Shown: one piece after another, positions 1 through 10,320 of the stretch | Layout: every line of letters starts with the position of its first letter | Numbering within the stretch: position 1 is the stretch's first letter | Assembly (NCBI RefSeq): GCF_020921035.1 | Contig: NC_063153.1 | Location: forward strand, 27,771,066-27,835,065 | From: Rhodamnia argentea | Taxonomy: Eukaryota > Streptophyta > Magnoliopsida > Myrtales > Myrtaceae | Direction of reading: 5' to 3' | Length of the DNA stretch: 64,000 nt | Notes under the pieces: generated by a model | Told to the model about the DNA's origin: nothing | What the model saw: only the letters and a program-made list of their open reading frames with translations | Database searches by the model: none | Translations under genes and position numbers: made by a program

Positions 1-1
1 G

Positions 2-350
2 GTTCTTAGACTACCAGCATGCCCGTATAGGTACAATCCGGACCACTTTAAATCTTTGGGACGGTTTTGTTACTTTGTTTCCAAATTTCAACATGGCACT
101 AGCAGACCCGGGACTATTGTCGGCCTTAAAAGTTCAATCGCAAATTACCGGAGCTCCTTAGACTCCTAATTCTTTGGCTGCTACACTCCATTATCGGATG
201 GTTTATAGGGTCCGGAATCATGCCATTGATCTTAACCATCCCACCTCGGATGATGCCCTCATCATCTCAATAGACCATGACCGGACATCCCGTGTTCATG
301 TTCCCAGGCAAATACCCGTGAGAACAGCTCATCAAACTTCTCCCCGATAG
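2..350 (+). pseudogene. Movement-protein C-terminal remnant (caulimovirid)
   Basis: Frame 2 is open to about 168 and ends in a stop; frame 3 then continues the similarity-like text to the stop at 348-350. The frame-3 part has the wording expected near the end of a 30K-superfamily movement protein, including a stretch reading YRMVYRVRNHAIDL and then HVPRQIPV. At least one frameshift near 170 and another near 340 break it. The N-terminal part lies outside the window. The assignment rests on family memory and on its place directly upstream of the coat-region polyprotein, so it is less certain than the RT assignment. Confidence 0.5.
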
Positions 351-2271
351 TTGGGTCACCAATTATGAAAAACTTCATCAAAACACAAGGCCGGTTCGGT
401 CTATCGAACCCCGGTTCACCAAGAAGAAAGATGGTACTGTAACCATCAAGTTTGCAAGAGAAAAAGAAGACTCTTCGTCCCTTTTTCCCTCCTTCCCTAC
501 TATTCTCTGTTTCACTCCATGTCCATCTGAAACAGTGAGTATAGAAGACCCGGATCCGAAAAAGTTTGTCCAGTCGTTCAACTCTGATGGACGACCAATC
601 CATGCCTTTAAAGATTCCTCAAGTCATTGTTTTTGGGATCCGGAATGTGGCTGTCCTTCTTGTACTTCTCTTGCTGAAGAAGACGACGGACCCTCTTCAA
701 AGAAAAAGAAAAAAAAGAAAGACCCTCCGTACCAACGGTACCTTGACGGTGATCCCACCGTAGGTCCTCTTGGCGAAGATGGCGGAAACCGGCAATACCT
801 TGTTCGGTATGGTACTCCTCCAATACCCCAAATACCCTCTCCATCCTCTTGTAAACCGGAACCCCCAAAATCCTCATCAACACCGCCTCAGAAACCCGTT
901 ACCAGCCCCTTTTATAAACCCATCCAAAAATGGATCGGGAAAAATCCAACTTGCTCCATTGATCTCCCAAAACCATACACATGTGTTCCCATCCCCGAAC
1001 CACTTCCAAGCATCTCGTATGTTTCAACCTCGGCGATTTTCCTCCACTCCGCCCCGAGAGATGAATCTCACTCATCCACTTTAAATTTTCCACCACTCGA
1101 GAAAATTCTCGACCCTCAAAAATGATATTATCATGCTCCTAAGATACTCGCACCAACCGAGATTGACCCACATGAAAAAAAGAAAGGTCCGGCTCCAAAG
1201 CATAACCTGTTCTCAATTGGCGTACGAGAGAATGCATTAGCCCAAAACGTGGCTCTTGAGAAAGTTTCCACTCAAGTAGATCGAGTTGATCAAGCTTCCA
1301 CACACATCCGCAAGATGCTTGCGGATTTCCGGAAGAGAGTCTACATGATGGAAAATCAGCGGCTCCATCACCATTACCTAGAAGACCAGACTCCTCAAAT
1401 AGAGAAGCTAAAGAGGCAGATCCTCATCCTTGAAAATCAGAAAGCTCAACTTGAGTACCAACCACCTTTCTCCTCATTTACTTCCCCTATTCCTCCATTT
1501 CCCTCCCATACACGTCCTACTACTCGTTCGTCCCAAGTTTCCAACCAAACTTCTTCAACCCCTTTCCAAGAAGTTCTTGAGACAGTACCTTCAGATTTAG
1601 GTATAAACGTACTCGCTCTTCGAGCTCGACTCAAAGCAATCAAGAAGGCTGAAGCTGATGCCGAAAGAACAAAATTCTCCGACATATCATCATCGGTTCC
1701 TACTTTTCCAATCCCTCCCACAAGACCGCCGTAACCTCCCGACTCACCTTCACACTCCCCTTCACGTAAACTACCTTCATTCATGGTTTCTAATCCTATT
1801 GAAAGTTTCCCGAGAAAACAAATTCCATCCATTTCCACAATCCAAGCCACTGAGCAAGATGATTCCTCTTCAACATCATCTGCACCACCATCAGAAACAT
1901 CTCCTTCTTCAGAATCCGAAAATGACCCCGAACACATTTCGGACCAAATCCCAACCATTATGATGGATGCGGCAATCCCAAAAGAAGAAGATGAAGAAGT
2001 GGAATTTGTCAATCTTAAAACCCCTTCAGATCCAAGTCCATCATCTCGTCCGGCCCATTCCTCATCAAGCACGTACTTTACTCTTGATGATGTTCCTTAC
2101 CATCGTTGGCCCATAAAAATCCAGGAGTTCCATACATGGCTTGTTGCTAGAAATCTAGTTGAACAAAGCACTTATGAAGTTCTCTTAGAATTCATTAGCA
2201 AGTTCATTGGAACCCCGAAAGAGCGGTGGATCTCCATCTCGAACAAGACCAAATTGCTTTTCTCCCGATGA
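340..2271 (+). pseudogene. Pararetroviral polyprotein, movement-coat linker and coat N-terminal part, broken
   Basis: Frame 1 reads from about 340 to 2271 with in-frame stops at 1123-1125 (TGA) and 1732-1734 (TAA); the text continues sensibly across both, so they look like point nonsense mutations. Contents in order: a basic stretch (KKKDG near 405-420), a Cys cluster with WDPECGCPSC near 634-660, a Lys-rich run near 700-720, Pro/Ser-rich linker, an alpha-helical coiled-coil-like segment 1249-1450 (heptad-like Leu/Ile, KLKRQILILENQKAQLEY), another Pro/Ser/Thr-rich linker, an acidic stretch 1975-2005, and the start of the coat region. The frame is lost between 2226 and 2271, where frame 3 takes over. 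Confidence 0.65.
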
Positions 2272-3140
2272 ACTTTAATCGGGCTATGCGGGTCATTCAC
2301 CTGTATTTTGTTGGTCAACCCACCGGTGAAAGAGAACTCAAGCGAAAAGAGTTCTTTGAAAGAAAATGCTGCTCCACTTCTCGAAAGGATCTTGACAGAC
2401 ATTTCAAAGAGATGATTCGACTCTTTTATCATCTTGGAGCAGACATCAATCTTAAACCAATCTTTTTAGCCTCCATTCCTAAAGAGATTGCAGATGAAGT
2501 TGATAAACATCTTCAAAGGCCTCTCCTTGAATCCACACTCGGAGAAATACAGCAAGCCGTTCATATTGCCATTGAAGAAAAATGCGGAAGAAAAAGACAG
2601 TTCGACCAGTTTTTAAAAGAAAACCGCAAGTATGATAAGAACTGTGAAAGGCCAGAATGGAAGATCAAGTGCACCGTAGATCGTAATGATCCGTCTTGCT
2701 CGTGTCACAAGAAGAAAGTTCATTTCAAGAAGTTTTCATTTGCGAAGCCTCGCAGAAGCAAGTGGAAATTCCTCGGAAAGAAATCACGCAGTCATTCTGC
2801 AAAGCACCGCAAGAAACCCAAGTCTGACAGATGTTTTATTTGCAACAAGAAGAGTCACTTTGCAAAAAAATGCCCCCAAGCGAAGAAACATGGCGGTTAC
2901 ATGATCCGGAAGATCTCTCAAAACACTGGGATCTCTCTCGGTGATGAAGACGTTGAATCCATCTTCTCCATTGAAGAAGAGCCGTCTCCGGACACCTTGT
3001 GTGCTATTGAAACTTACTCTTCTGATTCGGATTCTTCCCCAGGAGATATTCTCTCCTTCTTTCCTCTTGTTGATTCTTTCAGAATCCACTCCCCAACATT
3101 TCATCCCCCACATTTTCTGGTCCAGCTTCACCTTCCGTAA
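2226..3140 (+). pseudogene. Pararetroviral coat/nucleocapsid region with CCHC zinc knuckle
   Basis: This is a 304-codon open stretch in frame 3. The first half is helix-rich and capsid-like, continuing the coat region of frame 1. It then becomes strongly basic and carries a C-X2-C-X4-H-X4-C zinc knuckle, CFICNKKSHFAKKCP, at about residues 202-216. This combination is diagnostic for caulimovirid coat proteins and retroviral nucleocapsids, where it binds the packaged RNA. An acidic Ser/Glu-rich tail follows. TAA at 3138-3140 interrupts a frame that continues directly into the protease/RT part, so the stop is probably a later nonsense mutation in a single polyprotein. Confidence 0.8.
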
Positions 3141-4112
3141 AGCACCAAATCCATCCAAGTCATTGCTCTCATCGATCTTTGCGCATTTGCATCCCCGTTA
3201 GATACCAAAATCCTTCCGGAAGAATACTGGACACCATATACCGGATATTTCCAGGCAGCCTCGGGAGAAACTTTTGCTACCAAACTGCGTAGTAAACCTC
3301 TCACCATTCATATTCTCCCCGGTTGTGAAATCACCACCCAAATCCTTGGATGTCCATCTCATGACAAAGATCTCATCATTGGTTGGGATATTCTTTCTAA
3401 GCTCCCACAACTCAAGATAAACCCTAAGGGGTTAAAATTCCAAAAGAAGTTCCAGGAGTTTGTTGAAATCCGGAGACTCTTTCTCATCCAACCGGAAATC
3501 ATTGATCCCATCTATCAATCTCTCCTTTCTCATTGTTCGGAATCTCACCAGCGGTTTGCTCGGATTTGCTCCAACCCTCTTTGGCAAAATTCTGACTTTT
3601 TTGTCAAAATTCCCTTCAAGAAAAATGGAGAAATCAATCCCACCAAAGCAAGTCATTCGGGCATGAACCCGGATCACCTTGCTCAAGCACAAGCAGAACG
3701 TGCTCGGCTTCTTTCTCGGGGACTCATCGAGCCCTCTGACTCCCCTTGGGCATGTGAGGCCTTCTATGTCAACAAAAGAGCAGAACAAAATCGTGGAAAG
3801 CTACGGTTAGTCATAAATTACCAGCCTCTCAATCTGTTCATCCAAGATGACAAATTCCCATTGCCCCATAAGAACTCTTTGTTCTCCATCCTTGCCCAGG
3901 CCAAGATCTATTCCAAATTCGATCTTAAGGCAGGCTTCTGGCAATTAGGAATTCATCCTTCAGACAGATTTAAAACTGGTTTCTGCATCCCTAACCAGCA
4001 CTTCCAATGGAGAGTCCTTCCCTTGGGACTTAAAACTACTCCGTCCTTATTCCAAAAGGCTATGTGCAAAATTTTCCAACCTATCCTTGCTAATGCCCCG
4101 GATCTATATTGA
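3141..4112 (+). pseudogene. Pararetroviral protease and N-terminal half of reverse transcriptase
   Basis: Same frame as the coat region, open from 3141 to the TGA at 4110-4112. The first ~100 codons hold a retropepsin-like segment, but where a D-S/T-G-A catalytic motif is expected the text reads ALIDLCAFAS, so the active site looks degenerate. A flap-to-end motif DLIIGWDIL follows. From about 3560 the reverse transcriptase begins, with the typical KLRLVINYQPLN and FDLKAGFWQLGI motifs (RT blocks; the FDL aspartate is the first catalytic Asp). The frame is lost between about 4087 and 4110, immediately before the second catalytic motif, so the enzyme is split in its palm domain. Confidence 0.85.
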
Positions 4113-4925
4113 TGATATTCTCCTATTTTCCCATGATGAACATTCTCATGCAAAACTCCTTCAACAATTTGCTGAAATTGTGCATACTCATGGCATCATG
4201 CTGTCACAAAAGAAGATGATCATAGCTCAACGAGAAATTGAATTTCTCGGCATGCGTTTGAAAAATGGAACCTATTGCCCAGGACCACACATTGCGGAAG
4301 ATCTCCAGAAATTCCCGGATGAAAATCTCTCGGTTCACCGGATCCAATCCTTTTTAGGAATTGTCAATTATCTCGGAGATTTCATCCCAAAAATTTCTCG
4401 GATCCTTTCTCCCCTGCAAAAGATGTTGAAAAAGAATCCTCCTCCTTGGTCACAAAAGCAAACCACTTCCATCAAGACCTTAAAAGAAATACTGCAAAAT
4501 TTGCCCCCTCTCCGGATCCCTTCCACTGGAACTAGAATCCTTCAGACGGATGCCGGTGACAAGCACTGGGCAGCTATTCTCCTTGAAGAAATTAAAGGTA
4601 AGCGAAGAATCTGTGCATACAAAAGTGGAAAGTTTTCGGCAGCAGAAATGCATTATCACTCCACTTTCAAAGAAATTCTTGCAGTAAAAAATGGAATAAA
4701 AAAATTTGAATTTCATCTCATTGGTCATCATTTTTTAGTTGAAATGGATATGTCCTCTTTTCCTTAGATGCTCAAATTCAAGCAAAAGCAAGTTCCTCAT
4801 CCTCAACTCTTGCGATGGGCGTAATGGTTTTCCAAATACTCTTTCAATTCAAAACACATTTCGGGAAAGAAAAATATTTTGGCTGATTTCTTTTCTAGGC
4901 CAAAAGAACCTTTTGAATCCATAAA
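4087..4925 (+). pseudogene. Pararetroviral reverse transcriptase palm/thumb and RNase H
   Basis: Frame 1 is open 4087-4767 (226 codons). It begins with the catalytic Y-I-D-D motif (IYIDDILLFS, about codons 6-15), followed by RT thumb text including QREIEFLGM and SFLGIVNYLGDFI, then RNase H with ILQTDAGDKHWAA (first Asp) and FKEILAVKNGIKKFEFHL. After the stop at 4765 the text continues with frame changes to about 4925, where the typical end of caulimovirid RNase H can still be read (near 4880-4910, LADFLSRP-like across frames). At least one frameshift and two stops occur after 4760. It is clearly non-functional. Confidence 0.88.
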
Positions 4926-6158
4926 CATGTTTATTCGAAAAGAGTTTTCGGGATCCTTCAAAACTCAGAATATGCGTGAACACCAGTGGCCATCACACCC
5001 GTAACCACCCGATATCCCTCCACTCCTCAAACAGAATTCCCTCTCTGATAATTTTCACAGATTATTTTGGAATTATCATTATGTCATCTTTAAAGATTAT
5101 GGTGGATTATTCCTCAAACCAGGTCTCAATTGTGATTATCCGTTCATACTTCCATTAAGATGGTCTTCTACCATCCCTTTCCCTTCTGATTTAAAATGGA
5201 TGTTTTGATTTATGTTTCACCTCTACCAAGTTGCCATAGAGTTCCCTTTAGACGAAATCATTAAGGTTTTGTCTGATTCCCTTTTGGAAATTATCGGAAC
5301 CATCCCCGGAAGTTCTTTCTTGATATTCTTACTTGGTTCCAACCCCTTCAAGCATGGAAACACTTGTTCATTCTTCAAAGACAAGTTGGTCGACTGTAAC
5401 CTTGCGTGACATTACGGTTGTCCTCTTTCATCATCCCTGGTCATTCATTGGACCCTCGGGAGATAAAAGATCCAATGCTGCAGAAACATGCACTACCACT
5501 TTCAAACCCGTACTCCAAGATCAAGTTTTCAAGATTCACAAGACGTACTCCGGAACTGTATTTGACATTCCTCATGAATACAGAGAGCTCCAGCGAATAC
5601 TACGTCAAGAGAATAAGGTTATACCACCCGAAATATGGCCTTACGGCTCGGCAAGCTACTCTTGGGATACACCCAGGACCCATCCTCATGTATTCGAAGC
5701 CCTCCAAGAGTACAACAGCAATCAACCAAGCTCCTTCATGGATACAGATATCCAAGTCCTTTGACCCATGGGGCGGACAACTGTCACAAGATCCATACTG
5801 CTATCCGCAACCCGTCATGCCTGACGTCCCTTCCTCATCTAGAAGCACCCCGGGCGTCCCTCATGACCTACACTTAGATCAGATTATCTCGGATTACGAA
5901 AAAGAGCAGTTATTGCGAGCCTACAGAAGTCAGAAAGACGGCCCCTCTGACTATGATGGACCGGACAGCTCGACTCGGACGACGCAAATTATCATCCCGA
6001 CCCGGACGGGAGACGATAATACCACCTACTCCACGAGACAAGGCCATGTGCTTCATCGGATATCAGAAGCCCGAAAAGTCGTGTGTTTACTTGCTCCATT
6101 TGCTTCCGTTTGTAAAGAGTCAAGAATGGCTGCAGAGTTTGTTTGTATGTGTGCTTAG
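4926..6158 (+). pseudogene. Decayed 3' coding region of the pararetrovirus
   Basis: Coding-like text continues downstream of RNase H but is more broken. Frame 3 is open 5333-5764, and frame 3 also runs 5406-6158 for 250 codons. The part 5000-5330 changes frame several times (for example an aromatic-rich stretch around 5060-5260). I recognise no enzyme motif. By position it is the polyprotein C-terminal region or separate 3' ORF found in petuvirus/florendovirus-type genomes. It carries a basic Arg/Thr-rich patch near 5950-6030. Function is not assignable from sequence. Confidence 0.5.
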
Positions 6159-6179
6159 TTGCAATAATGGCTTCCTCGG

Positions 6180-6300
6180 AAGTCGGTGTTGGTTGTGTGC
6201 TTGTCGGACCTCAATTATGAGGACTCCTTTGTGTTTTCGCCTATATAAGGCTTGTTTTCCCCTTGTAAGGGCCAAGACTTGGCTTCCTTCGTAAATCCAA
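6180..6300 (+). promoter_or_regulatory. Probable pararetroviral pregenomic RNA promoter
   Basis: A clean TATA box, CTATATAAGG, lies at 6241-6250, followed about 25-30 bp later by a pyrimidine/purine change and the segment CCTTGTAAGGGCC, as expected around a pregenomic RNA start. It sits directly after the last coding text and before a ~290-bp leader, which is the position of the 35S-type promoter in Caulimoviridae. I see no clear as-1 (TGACG pair) element upstream. Whether it is active is unknown. Confidence 0.55.
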
Positions 6301-6590
6301 GTAAGAGTTTGCTTCCCGATGAGTTTCTAAAACACTCCTCTTTTCTCTTCGAGCGGATACTTCTGTGCTAAAATGTCTCTACTTCTCTATTACAATGGTT
6401 GGTTCAGTATGCTCTCCACTTGCCACAAATTCTGTAATCATCCGGAAAGTTTATTAGATCTAGTATTGGGTTAAAGCACGTGTAGAGTCCGGCGGGGCCT
6501 CTCTCCACTTGTTGATTAACTTCGCAAGTGAGTGCTGGATCTATCCAATATTTGATCGGGATAAACCTATGGGGGTAATAGATAATGGAT
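6300..6590 (+). other. Pararetroviral leader / intergenic region remnant
   Basis: No coding potential is visible. By position this is the untranslated leader of the pregenomic RNA. A convincing tRNA-Met primer-binding site (TGGTATCAGAGC-like) is not present here, so the segment is either truncated or diverged. Its right edge meets the broken 3' LTR of the next element. Confidence 0.4.
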
Positions 6591-6602
6591 CCTATGGATC
6601 AG

Positions 6603-6719
6603 AAATCGAAAATAGTAGAAAACCCTAGACAAACCCTAGGGGACCAAGACACAGCAAGTCTTGGGGCATCTCTCGGCCATCCGCATAATGTTTGGGGCAT
6701 GAAAACCTCGGCCCGTGTC
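6603..6719 (-). repeat. Truncated 3' LTR of the gypsy element
   Basis: The ~115 bp match 10703-10817 closely, including the block around AGTCTTGGGGCATCTCTCGG. Differences are a handful of substitutions and a short indel near 6688. Read on the - strand it starts TGACACGGG at 6719, directly after a polypurine tract, so it is the U3 start of the 3' LTR. The remaining ~380 bp of the LTR are absent; the break coincides with the pararetroviral leader. Confidence 0.8.
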
Positions 6720-6733
6720 ATTCTCCCCCACCC
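6720..6733 (-). other. Polypurine tract of the gypsy element
   Basis: On the - strand the sequence is GGGTGGGGGAGAA, immediately preceding the TGACAC start of the 3' LTR. This is the expected plus-strand priming site. Confidence 0.7.
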
Positions 6734-7009
6734 ATTCGAGCGCCGTCCTCGGTGCTCTTGTCTCGAGGCGTTTCTTCGCAGAGGAATTTTTGTTTTGGCC
6801 GCCCGCATCCTTTACCCGGACCGTCGGCTTCTTTCGGCTTTTGTTTTTGCGTCCATGAGAGCGATTCTTCTTTGGCTTCGGGACTTAGCATTTCTTCGGT
6901 GCTTGGACCGCTTCACGAGTCATCAGCCACTCATTCTTTGTCTTGGCCGCATCAATGACTTCCAACTCCGGGAATAGTACACTGATCGGTAGATTGTTTG
7001 TGGGTAGCT
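6720..7009 (-). pseudogene. Possible pol C-terminal remnant of the gypsy element
   Basis: On the - strand one frame from about 7009 is open for ~43 codons (KLPTNNLPISVLFPELEVID and onward) before a stop near 6890; Lys/Glu-rich text continues in another frame to the polypurine tract. Its position just before the polypurine tract is where a gypsy polyprotein ends. No domain can be named. Confidence 0.3.
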
Positions 7010-8336
7010 TGTCGCGACTTAAAAAATAAACAAGTTAATTTTCGGGCTAATGGATTATCAGGTTAATTAATTAACTAACCTAACTCAGACTCTCCCAAGT
7101 CCATACCAAATCGCAACTTAAGGTTCAAATAATTAACATGCAACGTGTTTTGAATTTGGAGTCGCCACTAATCATTTTCGGTAGGTTGATTAGAAACCTA
7201 AATAAAATAGCGGGAGAAAACTATCTTATTTCCGCGAACCGGAGATTTTGAATTCGGGGATTTGGTTACGCTAGATTACTCTAACGCCCTTTCGGTATCA
7301 TTTTCATGAAAAATATTTGATTTGGCAATTTTGATGGATTTTACTTGAAATTCAAAGATGCAATTTTTTTTGGTTTTTTCTTCTTTTTTATGGGGATGTA
7401 AAACATTGAACTTTGTACGATATACACCCTGGGTGATTTAGCAAGAAAGAAAACGCAGCCAATCACGAGTATTTACAAAAATAAATTAACATGTAATAAT
7501 GCTAAATTTTGGGACACGTGGCATGTCTAAAATAAACAAACAAATGTTCACTCCAAACGATTACATTTTTGTAGATCGAGATGGAAAAGATTACCTTCTA
7601 TTACACAAAATCTTACTCACGTACACGTTATGGCTTCCTTCAAGATCTCGGAGTTGGAAGAACGTGGCTATCGTCGAAAATGACAAGCAGTGGCGTTGTT
7701 GGATGGCGAGAGGCGAAGTACGTGTCGGGACTCGTCGAAAATGATGCTCGACTAAAGCTCTTTTCTTCACTCTCAAATTTTCTCTTCCGATTTTTCTCAA
7801 GAACTCTCTTTTTCCTCTCTAAAGAATTTCTCTCACAAACTCTCTCAATTCTCTTCCACCCTCTTCCTCAAAACTCTCTCAATTCTCCTCCTCTTTTATA
7901 GGCAAAGTTCTCCATCCTTCATTCTTCATCTTCACTTCCTCACCTTCCATTTTTATCTTCTCTTCTTCATTTTCATTTCTTCACCTTCCATTTTCATCTT
8001 CCCTTCTTCATATTCATCTTCTCTTCTTCATCTTCTCTTCACCATCTTCCTTTCATTATCTTCTCTTCACCATCTTCCTTTCTCCATCTTCTTTTGGTAT
8101 TTGCAATGCAGTCCCTGAAGTTTCAAGTATTTGCAATACGATCCTCGAAGTTTTAAGTATTTACAATACAGTCCCTGAAGTTTCAAATCTTCTCGGTGTA
8201 TTTTTCCATCCCGTGCCTAGTCTAGACGCATGCTAAATTAAGTGTTCTGCTTGCCCAATTATATGCCAATGCAATGTACGCTAAAAATAAATATGTGAGA
8301 TGATTTTTTATAATTTTTATGCAAAAAATAGATTAG
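7010..8336. repeat. Repeat sequence nested between protease and polypurine tract
   Basis: The segment starts TGTCGCGACTT at 7010. At 7150-7300 it carries a block, GAGTCGCCACTAATC then AACGCCCTTTCGGTATC, that I associate with 5' internal regions of plant gypsy elements; a diverged version recurs at 14770-14920. Further right come an AT-rich part, a CT-rich part with a TATAAAAG on the - strand at about 7893-7900, and short tandem repeats. No protein is readable. It is probably LTR-derived and inserted later; the exact ends are not resolvable by eye. Confidence 0.45.
7905..8195. repeat. CT-rich imperfect simple repeat followed by a 3-copy ~30-bp tandem repeat
   Basis: From 7905 to 8097 the + strand is an imperfect (CTT/CCATCTT)n array. 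From 8098 to about 8190 a unit reading TATTTGCAATACAGTCCCTG plus AAGTTTCAAG occurs three times with few changes. No gene is present. Confidence 0.75.
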
Positions 8337-8801
8337 TCAAAATTTAGGCGTCAATAGCTCCCACTTTTCCTTTGGCATCTCCAAAGATCCGGTCTTGACG
8401 CTTGACTTGGGTGGCGACTCAGCACTTGCTTTCTTCTTTTCCACGACTCGAATCGTGTTGATACTTTTCGACTCCTTCACCCCGTTGAACATCGGTATGA
8501 CCGACGCGCCTTTAGGATCGGTGATGATGATTGTCTTTGACCTCGGATCAAGCATCGCTAGAGCTTCGTCGAAGAAGTCCATCCCCAGCAAAAGATCGTA
8601 ATCGTCGAGCGGGATCACATCGAAATCAAGCTTTCCTTTCCATCCGCCGACTTGAATTTCCACCCCTCCGGTTATGCCATTGGCTAGCTGGTCTGAAGTG
8701 TTGATCGGCTTGAAGAAACATTTAGTGGGTTCCACTCGGAGTCCCAGCCACTTTGCCGCTTCGCTTGATATGAACAAATTTGTCGCTCCCGTGTCAACCA
8801 A
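8337..8801 (-). pseudogene. Gypsy retropepsin (aspartic protease) domain
   Basis: The open stretch of 154 codons begins MVDTGATNLFISSEAAKWLG, with the D-T-G-A active-site motif of retroviral/gypsy proteases at its third residue. The second hallmark, LLLGMDFF (hydrophobic-hydrophobic-G-M-D), is near residue 71. The enzyme would cleave Gag-Pol in the virus-like particle. A Lys/Ser/Pro-rich tail follows and the frame ends in a stop at 8337, with no reverse transcriptase after it. It is separated from the upstream frame by a frameshift near 8800-8830. Confidence 0.85.
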
Positions 8802-8819
8802 GGAGTCAGAGTTTTACCA

Positions 8820-10250
8820 CGTACCTTGACCTCCACAAAGTTCAGCGATGATGCTCCAGCAGTCTTCTTTGATGGAGATTGAGCCCGGATGGTGTTGAGT
8901 CGAGATACGCCACCAAGTCGCACAATCTTCGGTTCTTCTTCTTTTTGCTTTTCGTCCTCCTTATGCTTGGCAACGACGGAGTAGAGTTTTGCCGTTGTTT
9001 TTCTTCGGACTTCGTTGAGTCCAATGGCCGCCATCGCAAATCGCGCATGGCTGCGAAGGAGGATGTTTGAACTTGTCCTCCGAGTTGATGTAGTTGTTTT
9101 GGGGTCGGTTACCCCAATGTTGGTAGGGTTGTTGTCTGGAAGACCCTTCTCCCCAATTTCTTTCTTTTCCTCGATCTCGATATTCTGATCGATCACGACC
9201 GGAATTGTTTTCTTCATCTCTACGATCCGCGTCCCGATCTCTTCCTCCATTTCCCTTCGATTTAGATGAGTCGGATTTGCTGAAGTCGACCGGTGACTCA
9301 GCCACAGATATCGCCTTTATGAGACTTTGGATGTCTCTCCTCTTTAACTCGAGCTGCGCCCACAACTTGAGCCCATCCATGAACGCTCCGAGAGCCTCCT
9401 CTTGGCCTAGATTGGGGATTTGGAGTTTGAGCTCGGTGAACTCCTTGATGTACTCCCCGATCGAGCTCTTTCGTTCAAGATGATGAAGTTTGCTACGAGC
9501 TTCTTGTGTCGTGAACACTGGGCAGAAGTTGTTCCTAAGTTGTTCGGTAAACTCGTCCCATGTTTCGATCATGTCCGAGTTACCCTTTCTAGCTTCATCG
9601 CACATGAATCGCCACCATAGCATGGCTTGGTCAGATAAATATAGAACAACAGTTCGTACCTTGGCTGCTTCGTCTTGAATTCCTACGGTGTCAAAGTATT
9701 GCTCCATACTCCGGATGAAGTTTTCAACATCCACGGCGGATTGTTCGCCTTTGAAGTCTTTTGGTTTCGGCACCTCGATCTTGGGCGCCGCTTGAACGGT
9801 GTATGCACCATTCGCGGTTGCACCGTTGGCTATGCTGGTTTTGCACAAGACTAACTCCGTCTTGAGCTCTTGAATCTCCACTTTGAGCGCCTCTATCTCG
9901 GCTTGGCGGGAGTTTTCCTTTTCTTCGACGTCCAGCTTCAAAGCTTCGATTGACGCTTCTAGAGCTTCGTCCTTCATTTGCAATGGTCCTATGGCTGCGT
10001 TGAGTCCGATGGAGAAGTCTTCGCGAATCTTGTCGTCCATGCTGGTGATTCGGTCCTCAGCATCTTCAAGACCATCGAGCAACTCTTGCACCGTTCTCTT
10101 CATCGTATCAAAGTTGTTGGCAAGCACGGACACCACGTCCGACGATGCTTCTTTTCTTTTTGATTTACCCCGTTTCTCTTGCGGAGCTTTGTCATGAGGA
10201 AGTTCCCCGTATGTAGCTGCATAAACATGATCCACTTCTGAGTTAGACAT
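8820..10250 (-). pseudogene. Gypsy gag with retrotrans_gag domain and defective zinc knuckle
   Basis: The ATG at 10250 fits as start, ~50 bp after the primer-binding site. Contents: an acidic/basic N-terminus, a long coiled-coil segment (about residues 60-140, repeated LKxE heptads), then the retrotrans_gag capsid domain with VENFIRSMEQYF, MLWWRFMCDE and IGEYIKEFTEL. An Arg/Asp/Ser-rich stretch precedes a zinc knuckle CAICDGGHWTQRSPKK in which the last Cys is Ser, so C-X2-C-X3-GH-X4-S. The main frame stops at 8961; the text continues in another frame (AAIGLNEV to FVEVKVRGK, about 9060-8820), so there are at least two frameshifts before the protease. Confidence 0.85.
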
Positions 10251-10302
10251 TACCTCAACCCATTTGATGCTCGTCGACCTCACAAACGGCTCGCCTCTAC
10301 GT

Positions 10303-10319
10303 TGTTGCTACGATACCAC
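10303..10319 (-). other. Primer-binding site (initiator Met-tRNA type)
   Basis: On the - strand, immediately after the LTR end, the sequence is AGTGGTATCGTAGCAAC. The TGGTATC core is the usual complement of the 3' end of plant initiator Met-tRNA; the following bases have diverged from the TGGTATCAGAGC consensus. Confidence 0.75.
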
Positions 10320-10320
10320 T

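Larger units (their letters stand above)
1..6590 (+). mobile_element. Endogenous pararetrovirus (Caulimoviridae), inactivated, 5'-truncated by window
   Basis: The segment carries caulimovirid domains in order on one strand: movement-protein-like end, long low-complexity linker with coiled coil, coat region with a CCHC zinc knuckle, aspartic-protease-like region, reverse transcriptase, RNase H, a further 3' coding region, then a TATA-type promoter and leader. The domains read in shifting frames (2, 3, 1, 3, 1) with stops at 1123, 1732 and 3138, so no product longer than about 300 aa could be made. I see no integrase or LTRs, which fits a pararetrovirus and not a gypsy element. The order movement protein then coat, protease, RT in near-continuous frames resembles petuviruses/florendoviruses, but genus is inference. 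The right end abuts a truncated gypsy LTR near 6590-6603. Confidence 0.88.

Noticed and set aside
1446..2072. 208-codon - strand open frame
   Set aside because: Antisense shadow of the pararetroviral Pro/Ser-rich linker; low complexity and no conserved motif.
6303..6590. Caulimovirid Met-tRNA primer-binding site
   Set aside because: No TGGTATCAGAGC-like sequence was found in the leader; nearest matches are too short to support.
9883..10197. 104-codon + strand open frame
   Set aside because: Antisense of the gypsy gag coiled coil.
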